Assembly (NCBI RefSeq): GCF_900105625.1
Contig: NZ_FNSD01000001.1
Location: 4,678,758 to 4,742,757 of the forward strand
Length of the DNA: 64,000 nucleotides
Source of the DNA: Terriglobus roseus
Lineage (GTDB): Bacteria > Acidobacteriota > Terriglobia > Terriglobales > Acidobacteriaceae
Direction of reading: 5' to 3'
The notes under the pieces are model-generated. The model was not told where the DNA came from, did no database searches, and saw only the letters and a program-made list of their open reading frames with translations. Of the stretch, positions 1 through 8,418 are shown one piece after another (position 1 is the first letter of the stretch; each line of letters starts with the position of its first letter). The translations under genes were made by a program, and so were the position numbers.

Positions 1-1
1 T

Positions 2-1267
2 ATCGCGTACGGCAAGCCCGATTCCATCGACTCTCACCCGAGCGGCGGATCGTATGACCGTCCGATGGAAGAGGGTGGCGGCACGACCTCGACCTTCCCG
101 TTTGAGACATGGCACTACCGTTACTTGGAAGGCATCGGCGACAACATTGATCTGGAATTTGTCGACACCTGCCAGTGCAACGACTACCACCTGACCATCG
201 ATCGCTCCGAGAAGGACGCGTTGAAGTATGTCGCCGGCGCCGGTCAGACTCTGTACGAGCAGACCGGGCAGGCAAGTCGCGCTGACCGTATGAACGGTGG
301 ACTCGAGCAGCTCGGTAAGGGGCCGATGTCGAGCTCGCAGCAGTCGAAGCAGTTCGATCGCATTTCTCTGTTCGCCAAAATTCTTGCCGCGCCGCCCATC
401 AAGTTCAAGGATATGGAGCAGTACATCACCTCGTCACAGATCTTGAAGGGGCCGCCGTTTCTCTTCGATGTACGCACCGATTACGTCAAGGTGACGAATG
501 ACACCGTGTTGGTGCCGGTCACCCTGCAGATCCAGAACAAGGACATCACCTTCCAGACCAAGGACAGCGTATCGACTGGTACGGTCAATATCCTTGGGCA
601 GGTGTCCAACATCAATCACCGTATTGTGCAGACGTTCGAAGACACCGTGAACGTTCAGGTGCCCTCGGAGTTCCTGGCGAAGACGCAGGCCAACAAGAAT
701 ATGTACTGGAAGGCGCTGCCGTTGCGTCCCGGCATGTACAAAGTGGACATCGTCATCAAAGATGTCAACAATCCGGAGCACATCGGTACCTGGCGCCGGT
801 CTGTCAACGTGCCCAAGTATGACGATGATCGTCTCTCGGCATCTTCCTTGATTCTTGCCTCCAGCATGGCCCGTGTGCCGTCCAAGGAGATTGGCGCGGG
901 TTCCTTCGTCATCGGCAATACCAAGGTAATCCCAAGCGTTTCAGCGAATCCGGCGTTACCGGTGATCTTCAAGAAGAACAGCAGTCTGAACTTCTGGATG
1001 CAGGTCTATAACCTGGGCATCGATGAGAAGAGCAAGCAAAACAACGCGGAGATTCAGTACCAGGTCACCGATCTGGCGACGAACAAGTTCGTTCTGGACA
1101 CGACTGAGTCCACGGCGAAGACGAACCCGAATGCTGACCAGGTGACGCTCGAAAAGAGCCTGCCGCTGGGCAGCCTGCAACCGGGCAAATATTCGCTGGC
1201 CATCAAGATCAACGATGGTGTTTCAAAGCAGCAGATTTCGCAGACGGCCCCCTTCGTAGTTGAGTAG
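2..1267 (+). CDS. GWxTD domain-containing protein (5' truncated by window edge)
   Basis: The reading frame is open from base 2, so the gene begins upstream of the window; the first ATG (base 65) lies inside a conserved stretch (YGKPDSIDSHPSGGSYDRP) and is not the true start. That stretch, followed by ETWHYRYLEGIG and LEFVDTCQCNDYHLT, matches the GWxTD domain of large exported acidobacterial proteins of unknown function; the GWxTD tetrapeptide itself would lie upstream. The rest looks like a secreted beta-rich protein with repeated Ig-like strands (for example LRPGMYKVDIVIKD and LQPGKYSLAIKIND). It stops 165 bases before the beta-barrel protein gene, in the same direction. Function unknown; envelope location is inferred. 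Confidence 0.75.
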   Translation: MAYGKPDSIDSHPSGGSYDRPMEEGGGTTSTFPFETWHYRYLEGIGDNIDLEFVDTCQCNDYHLTIDRSEKDALKYVAGAGQTLYEQTGQASRADRMNGGLEQLGKGPMSSSQQSKQFDRISLFAKILAAPPIKFKDMEQYITSSQILKGPPFLFDVRTDYVKVTNDTVLVPVTLQIQNKDITFQTKDSVSTGTVNILGQVSNINHRIVQTFEDTVNVQVPSEFLAKTQANKNMYWKALPLRPGMYKVDIVIKDVNNPEHIGTWRRSVNVPKYDDDRLSASSLILASSMARVPSKEIGAGSFVIGNTKVIPSVSANPALPVIFKKNSSLNFWMQVYNLGIDEKSKQNNAEIQYQVTDLATNKFVLDTTESTAKTNPNADQVTLEKSLPLGSLQPGKYSLAIKINDGVSKQQISQTAPFVVE

Positions 1268-1432
1268 TTTGTGGAGTAGACTGCAGGGGCAAGGCGGTAA
1301 GGGTACGGTACGTTCCGGGAAGAGGGCTGGCGCACGACACCACAGCGCGGCTCCTTCTGGTTTGGTTTTCCCAGGTTCGGCAAGGTTGAACCTTTTGGGC
1401 GAGGCTGAGACGCGAAGAAGGTACATCCAGCA

Positions 1433-3211
1433 GTGAAGCAGTTGACCTTGCAACACGGTGTTTATCTCACGCTCACAGCGCTGGCCTCCGTTTGTGCCGT
1501 CGCGGGCGCTGAGGCACAGGTGTCGCGTAGCGCAGATATATTTGGAGCCAGCACCGTAAGCGGCATCATTCGCGATGCCGATGGTGTTCCTCAGATGGGC
1601 GCCCTTGTTGAGGCGCTGCTCCCGGACACCACGATCGGTGCCAGTGCGGTCACGGACGCGCGTGGCCGCTACCACCTCAGTCTTCGGCCGGGAAGCTATC
1701 GGATTCAGGCGACAGCCGCGCTCTTTCTGCCCGCCATTCGCGATCGGCTTCAGGTGCTGCGTGGCGGCCGGACCGTCGTTAACCTGACAATGTCGACTTT
1801 GCTCGCACCGGGCGGCTGGTTACCTGTGACACGTCGCACGACCAGCGAACCAAGTGACGACTGGATCTGGACGCTTCGGTCCTCTGCAAGCCGGCCAATC
1901 CTGCGATTTGAAGATCAAGGCACGAGCTCCTCTCAACGGGATGACGAAGAGAGCGAAGGTCCTCTTGCGGTCTCTTCGAGTCGTCAGGAGACTCGTCGCG
2001 GTGCCTCCGGTGGCAGCGTCACGGTGAAGAATAGCCAGGGTGGATTCGCGCGCGGCGGTAGTCACAATATTCTTGTCCTGACGCGTGTAAATGAGGATGG
2101 CAGTGGAGCTGTCGTACGCGCGGATCTTTCGGGCACGCGTTCGCCCTACCCAGTAGCCCCCTCGGCAGAAGTCAGCATTGGCACGCAGCGCCGAACACCG
2201 CTGAATGGATTTACGCGCGCCGTGCTGACCTATTCCAACCATCCGGAACTTACCGCAGGCCGAGGCATGACGGGAATGCAGGGTGCAACGCTGCGTTCGG
2301 CTCAGCGCGTTGATGTGGGTGACCTTATGCGGGTCGACGCTGGCAGCGTGATGCGTGAGAGTAATCTGGGCGGCAATGCGTTGATTGTGGAGCCATTTCT
2401 GCGCGTTTCAGCGCACGGTCCGGCGAGCCTGGTGCTTGCCTACAGCATGACCCGTTCCCGCGGAACACAAAGCCTTGACGATCTTGATCGCGTCAGTGCA
2501 CCGACCCCTGTTGCCGTGATGCGCAGCGGTCACATGCGACTCGAGACGGGAAGCCATCATGAGCTTTCTGCGGCTGGCCAAATCCCCGGGGGAGGCATCG
2601 TCGAAGTAGCCATCTACCATGATGCATTCAACAATCCGCTGATCGCTGGCGTTGGTACGCTTGCCGCCGCCGATATACCGGCCGAGGGACTGGTTGCTGA
2701 CCCCACGACGGAGACCTATCGCGTTGCGGGCCGTAACTACAGCAGCGCAGGCGTTCGGGCATCCATTCGCCAACCGGTCACCAAGTCAATGAACGTTGGT
2801 GCGGAAGTCGCTACGGGCCAGAGCTTGAAGGCAGAGCACTTGTCGAACGCATCCATGACTGAAGTTCTTGGTGGTCTGACTCCCTCGCAGGTCTATGCGG
2901 CCACGGCTTACGCGGACGGCAAAATTCTCCATACTGGTACGACTGTACGCGCGAGCTATCGCTGGCAGCCTCTCCGCGCACTGACCGCTGTGGACGCATA
3001 CCGGGTCGGCGATGATGGGGCATACCTGTCCTGCTCTATCCGTCAGTCCCTCGGCCACACGCGGCTATTGCCGCAGGGCCTCGAAGCCGTAGTGGATGTG
3101 CAAAACCTTCTGGCGCAGGGATACCAGCCATTCCTTTCCAGCGATGGCACGACCATGTATCTGGCGCAAACACCGCGTAGTATCCAAGCGGGGCTGTCGT
3201 TCACTTTCTAA
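1433..3211 (+). CDS. Carboxypeptidase-regulatory-domain outer-membrane protein (TonB-receptor-like)
   Basis: 592 residues from a GTG start preceded by a purine-rich GAAGAAG. Residues 1-29 form a signal peptide ending in GAEAQ. Residues about 42-120 are a carboxypeptidase-regulatory-like (beta-sandwich) domain, with VSGIIRDADGVPQMGA and LRPGSYRIQA strands. The remainder is rich in alternating beta-strands and ends in LSFTF; a terminal Phe is the usual outer-membrane beta-barrel signature. No clear TonB plug domain is visible, and the protein is half the length of the receptor at 18.6-22.0 kb, so it may be a reduced member of that family. It follows the GWxTD gene on the same strand and the two may be co-transcribed. 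Ligand unknown. Confidence 0.7.
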   Translation: MKQLTLQHGVYLTLTALASVCAVAGAEAQVSRSADIFGASTVSGIIRDADGVPQMGALVEALLPDTTIGASAVTDARGRYHLSLRPGSYRIQATAALFLPAIRDRLQVLRGGRTVVNLTMSTLLAPGGWLPVTRRTTSEPSDDWIWTLRSSASRPILRFEDQGTSSSQRDDEESEGPLAVSSSRQETRRGASGGSVTVKNSQGGFARGGSHNILVLTRVNEDGSGAVVRADLSGTRSPYPVAPSAEVSIGTQRRTPLNGFTRAVLTYSNHPELTAGRGMTGMQGATLRSAQRVDVGDLMRVDAGSVMRESNLGGNALIVEPFLRVSAHGPASLVLAYSMTRSRGTQSLDDLDRVSAPTPVAVMRSGHMRLETGSHHELSAAGQIPGGGIVEVAIYHDAFNNPLIAGVGTLAAADIPAEGLVADPTTETYRVAGRNYSSAGVRASIRQPVTKSMNVGAEVATGQSLKAEHLSNASMTEVLGGLTPSQVYAATAYADGKILHTGTTVRASYRWQPLRALTAVDAYRVGDDGAYLSCSIRQSLGHTRLLPQGLEAVVDVQNLLAQGYQPFLSSDGTTMYLAQTPRSIQAGLSFTF

Positions 3212-3228
3212 CAGCGGTCTGCTCTGGT

Positions 3229-3257
3229 TTGACCCTCTTCCTGTGCTATATTTATCT
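3229..3257 (+). promoter_or_regulatory. Possible promoter upstream of tRNA-Lys
   Basis: A TTGACC element (3229-3234) is followed by an AT-rich island TATATTTATCT (3247-3257) in otherwise GC-rich DNA, about 110 bases before tRNA-Lys. The spacing to the best -10-like hexamer is not the ideal 17 bases, so the call is weak. A perfect 9-bp inverted repeat (3304-3312 with 3315-3323, TCGAAGGCG) lies between this element and the tRNA. Confidence 0.3.
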
Positions 3258-3368
3258 AGTCGCGCAACTGCGCGGCATGCTGTGAACAGGGCTAAATAAC
3301 CCGTCGAAGGCGCCCGCCTTCGAGCCGTATCGACCCGTTCGGGTCTCCTGCTGGCTCACACCAAACCT

Positions 3369-3444
3369 GGACGCGTAGCTCAACTGGCAGAGCATTCGAC
3401 TCTTAATCGACAGGTTGTAGGTTCGATTCCTACCGCGTCCACCA
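3369..3444 (+). tRNA. tRNA-Lys (anticodon CTT)
   Basis: A 76-nt cloverleaf with encoded CCA: acceptor GGACGCG pairs with CGCGTCC, D arm GCTC/GAGC, anticodon loop CTCTTAA giving CTT (Lys, reads AAG), T arm GTAGG-TTCGATT-CCTAC, discriminator A, CCA at 3442-3444. The top of the anticodon stem (positions 27 and 43) is T opposite C, an unpaired position; the other four pairs are intact. Confidence 0.95.
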
Positions 3445-3770
3445 ATCTCCTTATCAACGAAGCGCATGTGCGATGTCCCGGCGACGGGACGCAACGCCTA
3501 CCTGTCCTTTCGTACTTCATCCGGTCTCTCACGGTGCGATGCACTCGGGTCAGGTAAGGGGTAGCAAACGCAGATACGGTGCCCCTTCGTGGCCGCTAAA
3601 GGTTCCTGTGGTGCTTCGAGGCAGTGCTTCTAACGTGGTCAGCAAGCACGGGAACGTTTGAAACGCGTCCATCAACCTGCGCATCCTGTGAAGTCAATCA
3701 AGATGCTCTCTCGATTTTGGCGTTCTTTCGTGCCGATGCTGCCGTGCGGGGTCGCCTACAATGTCGGAAT
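3445..3770. other. Intergenic region between tRNA-Lys and the CHASE3 kinase
   Basis: No gene seen. The only possible signal is TACAAT at 3757-3762, eight bases before the chosen ATG of the kinase; if it is a -10 element, transcription would begin almost at the ATG and the mRNA would be leaderless. No matching -35 element or terminator after the tRNA is evident. Confidence 0.35.
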
Positions 3771-5201
3771 ATGCCTGCCCGGTCTTCCCGTTCTGTGGTT
3801 CCATTGGCGCTTTTTGCGGCAGTGCTTGTTGTAGCGATGAATACCTGGTTCGCCGTCTCCGCGGTGCGATCGCTGCTGGATAGCGAAGCATGGCTTGCAC
3901 ACACATGGGAGGTCATCGGCCAGGAAGAGCGATTGATGCTCAGTGTGACCAACGCAGAGACTTCAGCCCGTGCGTTTGTGATCACGGGGCAGGAGCCTTT
4001 TCTTGCACCGTTCCTGGAGGCAGAGCGCACGCTTCCGGCTGACGTGCAACAGTTCAAGGATTTAACCCTCGACAATCCCATTCAGCAGAGCACCATTGCC
4101 GAGGTGAAGGCGTCCATCGAACGGCGTATGACCATGCTGCGCCAGAGTACCGAGAACAGGCGCGATGGCGGTTTCGATGCGGCCGCAGCTCTCGTCTCAA
4201 ACGGACGCGGCACCGAGGAGATGCAACGTCTCCGCATGCTCGTGGCTCAGATGGATGCTGAAGAGCGCCGGCTGCTGGCGAACCGCGCGGATGAGGCTCG
4301 ACATAATGGATCACGAACAATGTTCGCCATCGGGCTTGCGTGCGTCCTTGATCTGATGATGATCGGTTTCGTGACCTGGTATTTCTGGCAGGAACGCTCG
4401 TTGCGTCTTGCGTCTGAGCTGGCGAATGAGCGGCTGGGACTGGCACGGGCGGAGGCGGAGCGATCCGCAGAAGAAGTCCGGGTGTTGAACCTGGAGCTGG
4501 AGCAGAGAGTCCGGGAGCGAACGGCAGAGTTGGAAACTACAAATCGAGAACTTGAGGCGTTCAGCTATTCCGTGTCGCATGACCTCCGGGCGCCTCTGCG
4601 TACGATTGACGGCTTCAGTCTGGCGCTGATGGAGGACTATGCCGACGTGGTGGACGACACGGGCCGCGACTACATCGCGCGCGTCCGCACCGGCGTTCAA
4701 CGAATGGGCCAGTTGATCGACGCTCTGCTGCAACTCTCGCGCATTACACGAGCTGATGTGACGCGAGAGCTGATTAACCCCTCAGAGATTGCTGACCTCG
4801 TCGTTGCGCAATTGCGCGAAGATAATCCCGACCGCAAGATCGCTTTCACGGTCACACCCGGGCCGCAGGAAAATGCTGATCCGAAGCTTGTACAGGTTGC
4901 GCTCGAAAACTTGTTAGGGAACGCCGTCAAATTCTCCGCTCGACGGGAAGATGCTGAGATTTCATTCGGTTGGGATGAAGAGCAGAAGGCTTGGCGTGTG
5001 AAGGATAATGGCGCGGGCTTCGATATGCACTATAAGGACAAGCTGTTCAACGCATTCAATCGCTTGCACGGGGATAAAGACTTCAAGGGCTCGGGTATCG
5101 GTCTGGCCACCGTAGCACGTGTTATCCGCAGACATCATGGGCGCATCTGGGCCGATAGTGAGGTCGATCATGGCGCGACGTTCTGGTTTACGCTAGGATG
5201 A
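3771..5201 (+). CDS. CHASE3-domain sensor histidine kinase
   Basis: 476 residues from ATG 3771; the frame extends further upstream but only from here does the protein begin with a normal basic N-terminus and membrane segment (MPARSSRSVVPLALFAAVLVVA). Order: TM1, periplasmic CHASE3-like sensor helix bundle (ENAETSARAFVITGQEPF-type motif), TM2 near residue 190, coiled coil (about 215-260), HisKA with phospho-acceptor H270 in SYSVSHDLRAPL, then an ATPase domain with N box NLLGNAVKFS and G2 box GSGIGLATVARVI. Known family: membrane kinases that phosphorylate Rcp1-type receivers. The receiver gene starts four bases after this stop, so it is the likely partner. No Shine-Dalgarno is visible. Confidence 0.88.
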   Translation: MPARSSRSVVPLALFAAVLVVAMNTWFAVSAVRSLLDSEAWLAHTWEVIGQEERLMLSVTNAETSARAFVITGQEPFLAPFLEAERTLPADVQQFKDLTLDNPIQQSTIAEVKASIERRMTMLRQSTENRRDGGFDAAAALVSNGRGTEEMQRLRMLVAQMDAEERRLLANRADEARHNGSRTMFAIGLACVLDLMMIGFVTWYFWQERSLRLASELANERLGLARAEAERSAEEVRVLNLELEQRVRERTAELETTNRELEAFSYSVSHDLRAPLRTIDGFSLALMEDYADVVDDTGRDYIARVRTGVQRMGQLIDALLQLSRITRADVTRELINPSEIADLVVAQLREDNPDRKIAFTVTPGPQENADPKLVQVALENLLGNAVKFSARREDAEISFGWDEEQKAWRVKDNGAGFDMHYKDKLFNAFNRLHGDKDFKGSGIGLATVARVIRRHHGRIWADSEVDHGATFWFTLG

Positions 5202-5205
5202 CGGC

Positions 5206-5631
5206 ATGGCTGAGGCTACACGTTTGATCCTGCTTGTTGAAGACGATCCTGACCACGAACTGTTGACGATACGTGCGTTGAAGAAAAGCAACATCGCCAA
5301 TGAAGTAAAAGTGGCGCGTGACGGGGAAGAAGCTCTCGGAGCTCTCTTCGGGCCAGATGCTGTGCGCCCGCAGCTGGTACTGCTGGACCTGAAGCTACCA
5401 AAGGTGGAAGGTCTTGAGGTCCTTCGCCGGATCCGTGAAGACGACACGACCCGCATGCTGCCGGTGGTGGTTCTGACCTCCTCAGACGAAGAACGCGATG
5501 TGGTTCGAAGCTACAAGCTGGGCGTAAACAGCTACATCCGTAAGCCTGTGAACTTTACGGACTTCGCGGAAGCGACACGTCAGCTTGGAATGTACTGGCT
5601 GGTGCTGAACGAATGTCCGCCGATGAGCTAG
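5206..5631 (+). CDS. Rcp1-like single-domain response regulator
   Basis: 141 residues consisting only of a receiver domain. Acidic pocket EDD near the N-terminus, phospho-acceptor D61 in LLDLKLP, conserved Thr in VVVLTSS and Lys in YIRKPV. The long loop before the active-site strand (GDGEEAL... FGPDAVRPQ) and absence of an output domain are typical of the Rcp1/CheY-like partners of phytochrome-type kinases. AGGA lies seven bases before the ATG. It starts four bases after the CHASE3 kinase and overlaps the next gene by 19 bases, so the three are almost certainly one operon. It probably shuttles phosphate between the two kinases or to an unlinked target. Confidence 0.9.
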   Translation: MAEATRLILLVEDDPDHELLTIRALKKSNIANEVKVARDGEEALGALFGPDAVRPQLVLLDLKLPKVEGLEVLRRIREDDTTRMLPVVVLTSSDEERDVVRSYKLGVNSYIRKPVNFTDFAEATRQLGMYWLVLNECPPMS

Positions 5632-7136
5632 TTCCACGGCGGCAGCTTCTGTTGCTGTTGGTCGAGGACAATCAGGATGATGCAGCTCTGCTGGAACGGC
5701 ATCTTCGCCGAAACGGCTTTGCGCCTTCTATCACGCGCGTGGAGACCGCCGCGGAGATGGTTGCTGCCATTGCGGCGGGGCCGCCGGATCTGGTGATTGC
5801 CGACTACAACCTGCCAAATTTTAGTGGTCCTGCGGCGCTCAGCATCGCCCGGCAAAGCGGTTATGACCTTCCGTTCATCATGATGTCCGGTGCCATCTCG
5901 GAAGAGACGGCCGTGGAGAGCATGCGTGCGGGAGCGCAGGACTATGTCACCAAGCAGAATGTTGCGCGGTTGATTCCTGTCGTCGAGCGCGAACTGCGCG
6001 AGGCTGCTGCGCGTAAGTCACGCCTGATGGCAGAGCGCGCCCTCGCTGTCAGTGAGGCGCGTTTCCACCACCTTGTGGATGCGATGCCGCTGGGATTGCT
6101 GATCAGTCAGAGTTCAGGCCTCATCACCTACGCAAACGCCGCAGCGGAGCGACTGCTTGGCTTTCCGCCAGAGCAGGTGTTGCGCGGCAGCATCACGCTG
6201 GGCTCGTTATGCGGCGCGCTGGACGCACCATTCGCCGAACTGGAACACCGCGCTACCCAGGAGCCGTTTGAGGCGACCTGCACCACATCCGCGGGCATCG
6301 CGGTGGATGTGCTGGTGGGCATCGCGTTTCTTGATCGTGAGCAAGAGGCAGGGCAGCGCGAACTCGCCGTGTTCATTGCCGATTTGAGTCACCAGAAGCG
6401 CAGCGAAGAGGTCCTTCGCCGGACGGAAAAACTGGCGGTGGCGGGGCGGCTTGCGGCCTCCATCGCACACGAGATCAATAATCCGCTGGCAGCAATAACG
6501 AACTGTCTTTACTTGGTGCAACAGACGGAACTCAGTGATTTGGGACGCTCTTATTTGGAGATCGCGCAGAAAGAATTGGATCGTGTTGCGCAGATCACGG
6601 TGCAGACCTTGCGCTTCCATCGCCAGTCCAGCCGGCCCATGCCGACAGAGACCAGCGAATTGATCGAGACCGTTCTGGCGCTGTTCGAGTCGCGAATTCG
6701 TCGACAGGGAATCCAGATTCACCGGCGCTATCGCCAGACATCGCCGATCTTCGCATATGAGGGCGAGGTGCGACAGGTGATTGTGAACCTTCTCGGCAAT
6801 GCGATCGATGCGATGCCGGGAGGTGGTCACATCACGGTTCGTACAGCCGAAACACATCATCCGGTCACCGAAGCGCGGGGGCTCGCTTTGACCGTATGCG
6901 ATAGCGGCAGCGGTATGGGCGAAGAAACTATCGCGCATCTGTTTGAGCCGTTCTATTCCACCAAAGGCATCACCGGTACGGGCCTCGGTCTGTGGGTGTC
7001 CAAGGAGATTGTTGATCGCCACCACGGCAACATCAGGGTTCGCAGCCGCAAGAGCGTGGATGGCAACCCGGGCAGAACCACCTTCCGCGTGTTTCTGCCG
7101 ATTGATGCATTCCCATCCCAGTCGGCGAGTCAGTAG
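5613..7136 (+). CDS. Hybrid REC-PAS-histidine kinase
   Basis: 507 residues, no membrane segment or signal peptide, so cytoplasmic. N-terminal receiver with phospho-acceptor D64 (VIADYNLPNFSG) and Lys in YVTKQN; PAS domain about residues 145-255 (FHHLVDAMPLGLLISQ, ITYANAAAERLLGFPPEQVL); HisKA with H286 in ASIAHEINNPLAAITN; ATPase domain with N box NLLGNAIDAMPGGG, G1 DSGSGMG, F box FEPFYSTK and G2 GTGLGLWVSKEI (NtrB-like class). The ATG lies inside the end of the preceding receiver gene (19-base overlap), implying translational coupling. A receiver at the N-terminus suggests that it is itself a relay target of the upstream kinase. Confidence 0.9.
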   Translation: MSADELVPRRQLLLLLVEDNQDDAALLERHLRRNGFAPSITRVETAAEMVAAIAAGPPDLVIADYNLPNFSGPAALSIARQSGYDLPFIMMSGAISEETAVESMRAGAQDYVTKQNVARLIPVVERELREAAARKSRLMAERALAVSEARFHHLVDAMPLGLLISQSSGLITYANAAAERLLGFPPEQVLRGSITLGSLCGALDAPFAELEHRATQEPFEATCTTSAGIAVDVLVGIAFLDREQEAGQRELAVFIADLSHQKRSEEVLRRTEKLAVAGRLAASIAHEINNPLAAITNCLYLVQQTELSDLGRSYLEIAQKELDRVAQITVQTLRFHRQSSRPMPTETSELIETVLALFESRIRRQGIQIHRRYRQTSPIFAYEGEVRQVIVNLLGNAIDAMPGGGHITVRTAETHHPVTEARGLALTVCDSGSGMGEETIAHLFEPFYSTKGITGTGLGLWVSKEIVDRHHGNIRVRSRKSVDGNPGRTTFRVFLPIDAFPSQSASQ

Positions 7137-7150
7137 CGCCAGGCGCTTGC

Positions 7151-8011
7151 TCATTCCCCCGGCGGGGGAAGGTTTGCGAGTGCCGCTGAAGCGACGAGTA
7201 TGATCGTCATCGCGATGGCTTCAGCGCGCAGGATCGTCATGGACTGCCTGGATTTTGAGATCGTAGCTCGGTTCGGACGAGATAGCGCAAGGCGATTTAG
7301 GTAACCCAGTATCAGCGCGACCCCTACACCAAAGATCTTCACTCCCAGCACAAGACCCCATCTCGTCCCCAGCGTCTGCGGGATGATGCCGCTCGTGGCG
7401 AGATACGCCTTGACAACCCCGGTCACTGCAACGAAGCCGACCGCACAGGTGCTCCACCAGGAGAGGGCGGTTAGATAGAGAGCACTGCTTTTGTCATCGG
7501 CTACCAGTTGCGGTATGACGAGAAAGCCCGAGAGCATCACGCCACCACTCCAGATCGCCATGGATGCGAGATGGAGAAATTGCAAGGCCTGCGCGAGACT
7601 AACAACATTTTCCGTTGCTGCATGGCCTGAGCCCGAGCGAAAAAGCAGACAGCAGAGGAACGCCGCAACTGCAGCGCTGTCTCGGGATCGCACAAGCCTT
7701 GAGACTAGCAACAGGAGAAGAGCTGTCCCAAGCGTCAGGCAGAGCACAGAGCCGGCATGTGTCCTAACGATGTCCGGTAGAGAGGAGAGCAGCGCCCTCA
7801 ACCCGGTCTTACCGGTGAATGTTGCCGCGAGGCAAAGCAGTTGAAGTGCCAGCGCAAAGACCAGGCTGGCTGCAGGAGCCGTCAACGGGATCAGCGCGGG
7901 GCCGTTCGGTACCCTGCGCAGCCATCGCCTTGCCAGCAGCAGGCCTGCAAGGGCAGCGAGGCTGAAGTCGATGAGCACGGACGCAAGGAAGCGAACGAGG
8001 AAGGAATCCAC
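7151..8011 (-). CDS. copD: CopD-family copper-resistance membrane protein
   Basis: About 286 residues with eight or so hydrophobic segments. Motif QFLHLASMAIWSGGVMLSGFLVIPQL is the conserved CopD core with its membrane His; ALSWWSTCAVGFVAVTGVVKAYL follows. The open frame runs to 8080, but that would overlap copC by 64 bases; GTG at 8011 gives a hydrophobic N-terminus (VDSFLVRFLASVLIDF) five bases after the copC stop, so I chose it. CopD proteins move copper across the inner membrane together with periplasmic CopC. It is last in a minus-strand operon with copC and a metal-binding-like secreted protein. Confidence 0.82.
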   Translation of the reverse strand: MDSFLVRFLASVLIDFSLAALAGLLLARRWLRRVPNGPALIPLTAPAASLVFALALQLLCLAATFTGKTGLRALLSSLPDIVRTHAGSVLCLTLGTALLLLLVSRLVRSRDSAAVAAFLCCLLFRSGSGHAATENVVSLAQALQFLHLASMAIWSGGVMLSGFLVIPQLVADDKSSALYLTALSWWSTCAVGFVAVTGVVKAYLATSGIIPQTLGTRWGLVLGVKIFGVGVALILGYLNRLALSRPNRATISKSRQSMTILRAEAIAMTIILVASAALANLPPPGE

Positions 8012-8016
8012 CGCTA

Positions 8017-8373
8017 CTACTTTACTTTGAAGGAATAGTCGCCATCCATGCGATGGCCGTCTACCGCGGCACTGACCCAATGAACGTAATAAGTTCCGGG
8101 GGCAAGCTTTGGCAGGGGGAGACTGAGGTGCATGTGGTTTGCCGGGTCAGCGATGGTCTTGGCCTTCGAGAGGACCGTGCCCTTCTCGTCGGTAAGCGCC
8201 AGGGAACTGAACTTCGGGTCGAGTGCTTCGCTGAAGATGACCGAGAGTTCGGTCGGGGCCTCGACCGTTGAGTTCGCCGCTGGTTCCATGATCTTCGGCT
8301 TGGAGTGAGCAAATGCCGGAATGCTGAAGACGCTGGCCAGAGAAATCAGGGCGACAGTGCGGAGACGGAACAT
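8017..8373 (-). CDS. copC: CopC-type periplasmic copper-binding protein
   Basis: 118 residues. Signal peptide of 22 residues ending IPAFA, leaving His23 as the first residue of the mature protein (HSKPKIMEPAANS), exactly the N-terminal His that binds Cu(II) in CopC. The second ligand region is VDGHRMDGDYSF near the C-terminus; Ig-like beta-sandwich strands (ELSVIFSEALDPKFSSLALTD) lie between. Length is normal for CopC. It sits between the His/Met-rich secreted protein (gap 45 bases) and copD (gap 5 bases), consistent with a copper uptake or resistance operon. Confidence 0.88.
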   Translation of the reverse strand: MFRLRTVALISLASVFSIPAFAHSKPKIMEPAANSTVEAPTELSVIFSEALDPKFSSLALTDEKGTVLSKAKTIADPANHMHLSLPLPKLAPGTYYVHWVSAAVDGHRMDGDYSFKVK

Positions 8374-8418
8374 AGTATTTCCCCTTCGTTGGTGCGACGC
8401 CTCTACGACTGGCGTGCA

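Noticed and set aside
3252..3494. ORF reading GGRGRNRTYNLSIKSRMLCQLSYASR antisense to tRNA-Lys
   Set aside because: It is the translation of the complement of the tRNA gene, a well-known spurious 'protein' in databases.
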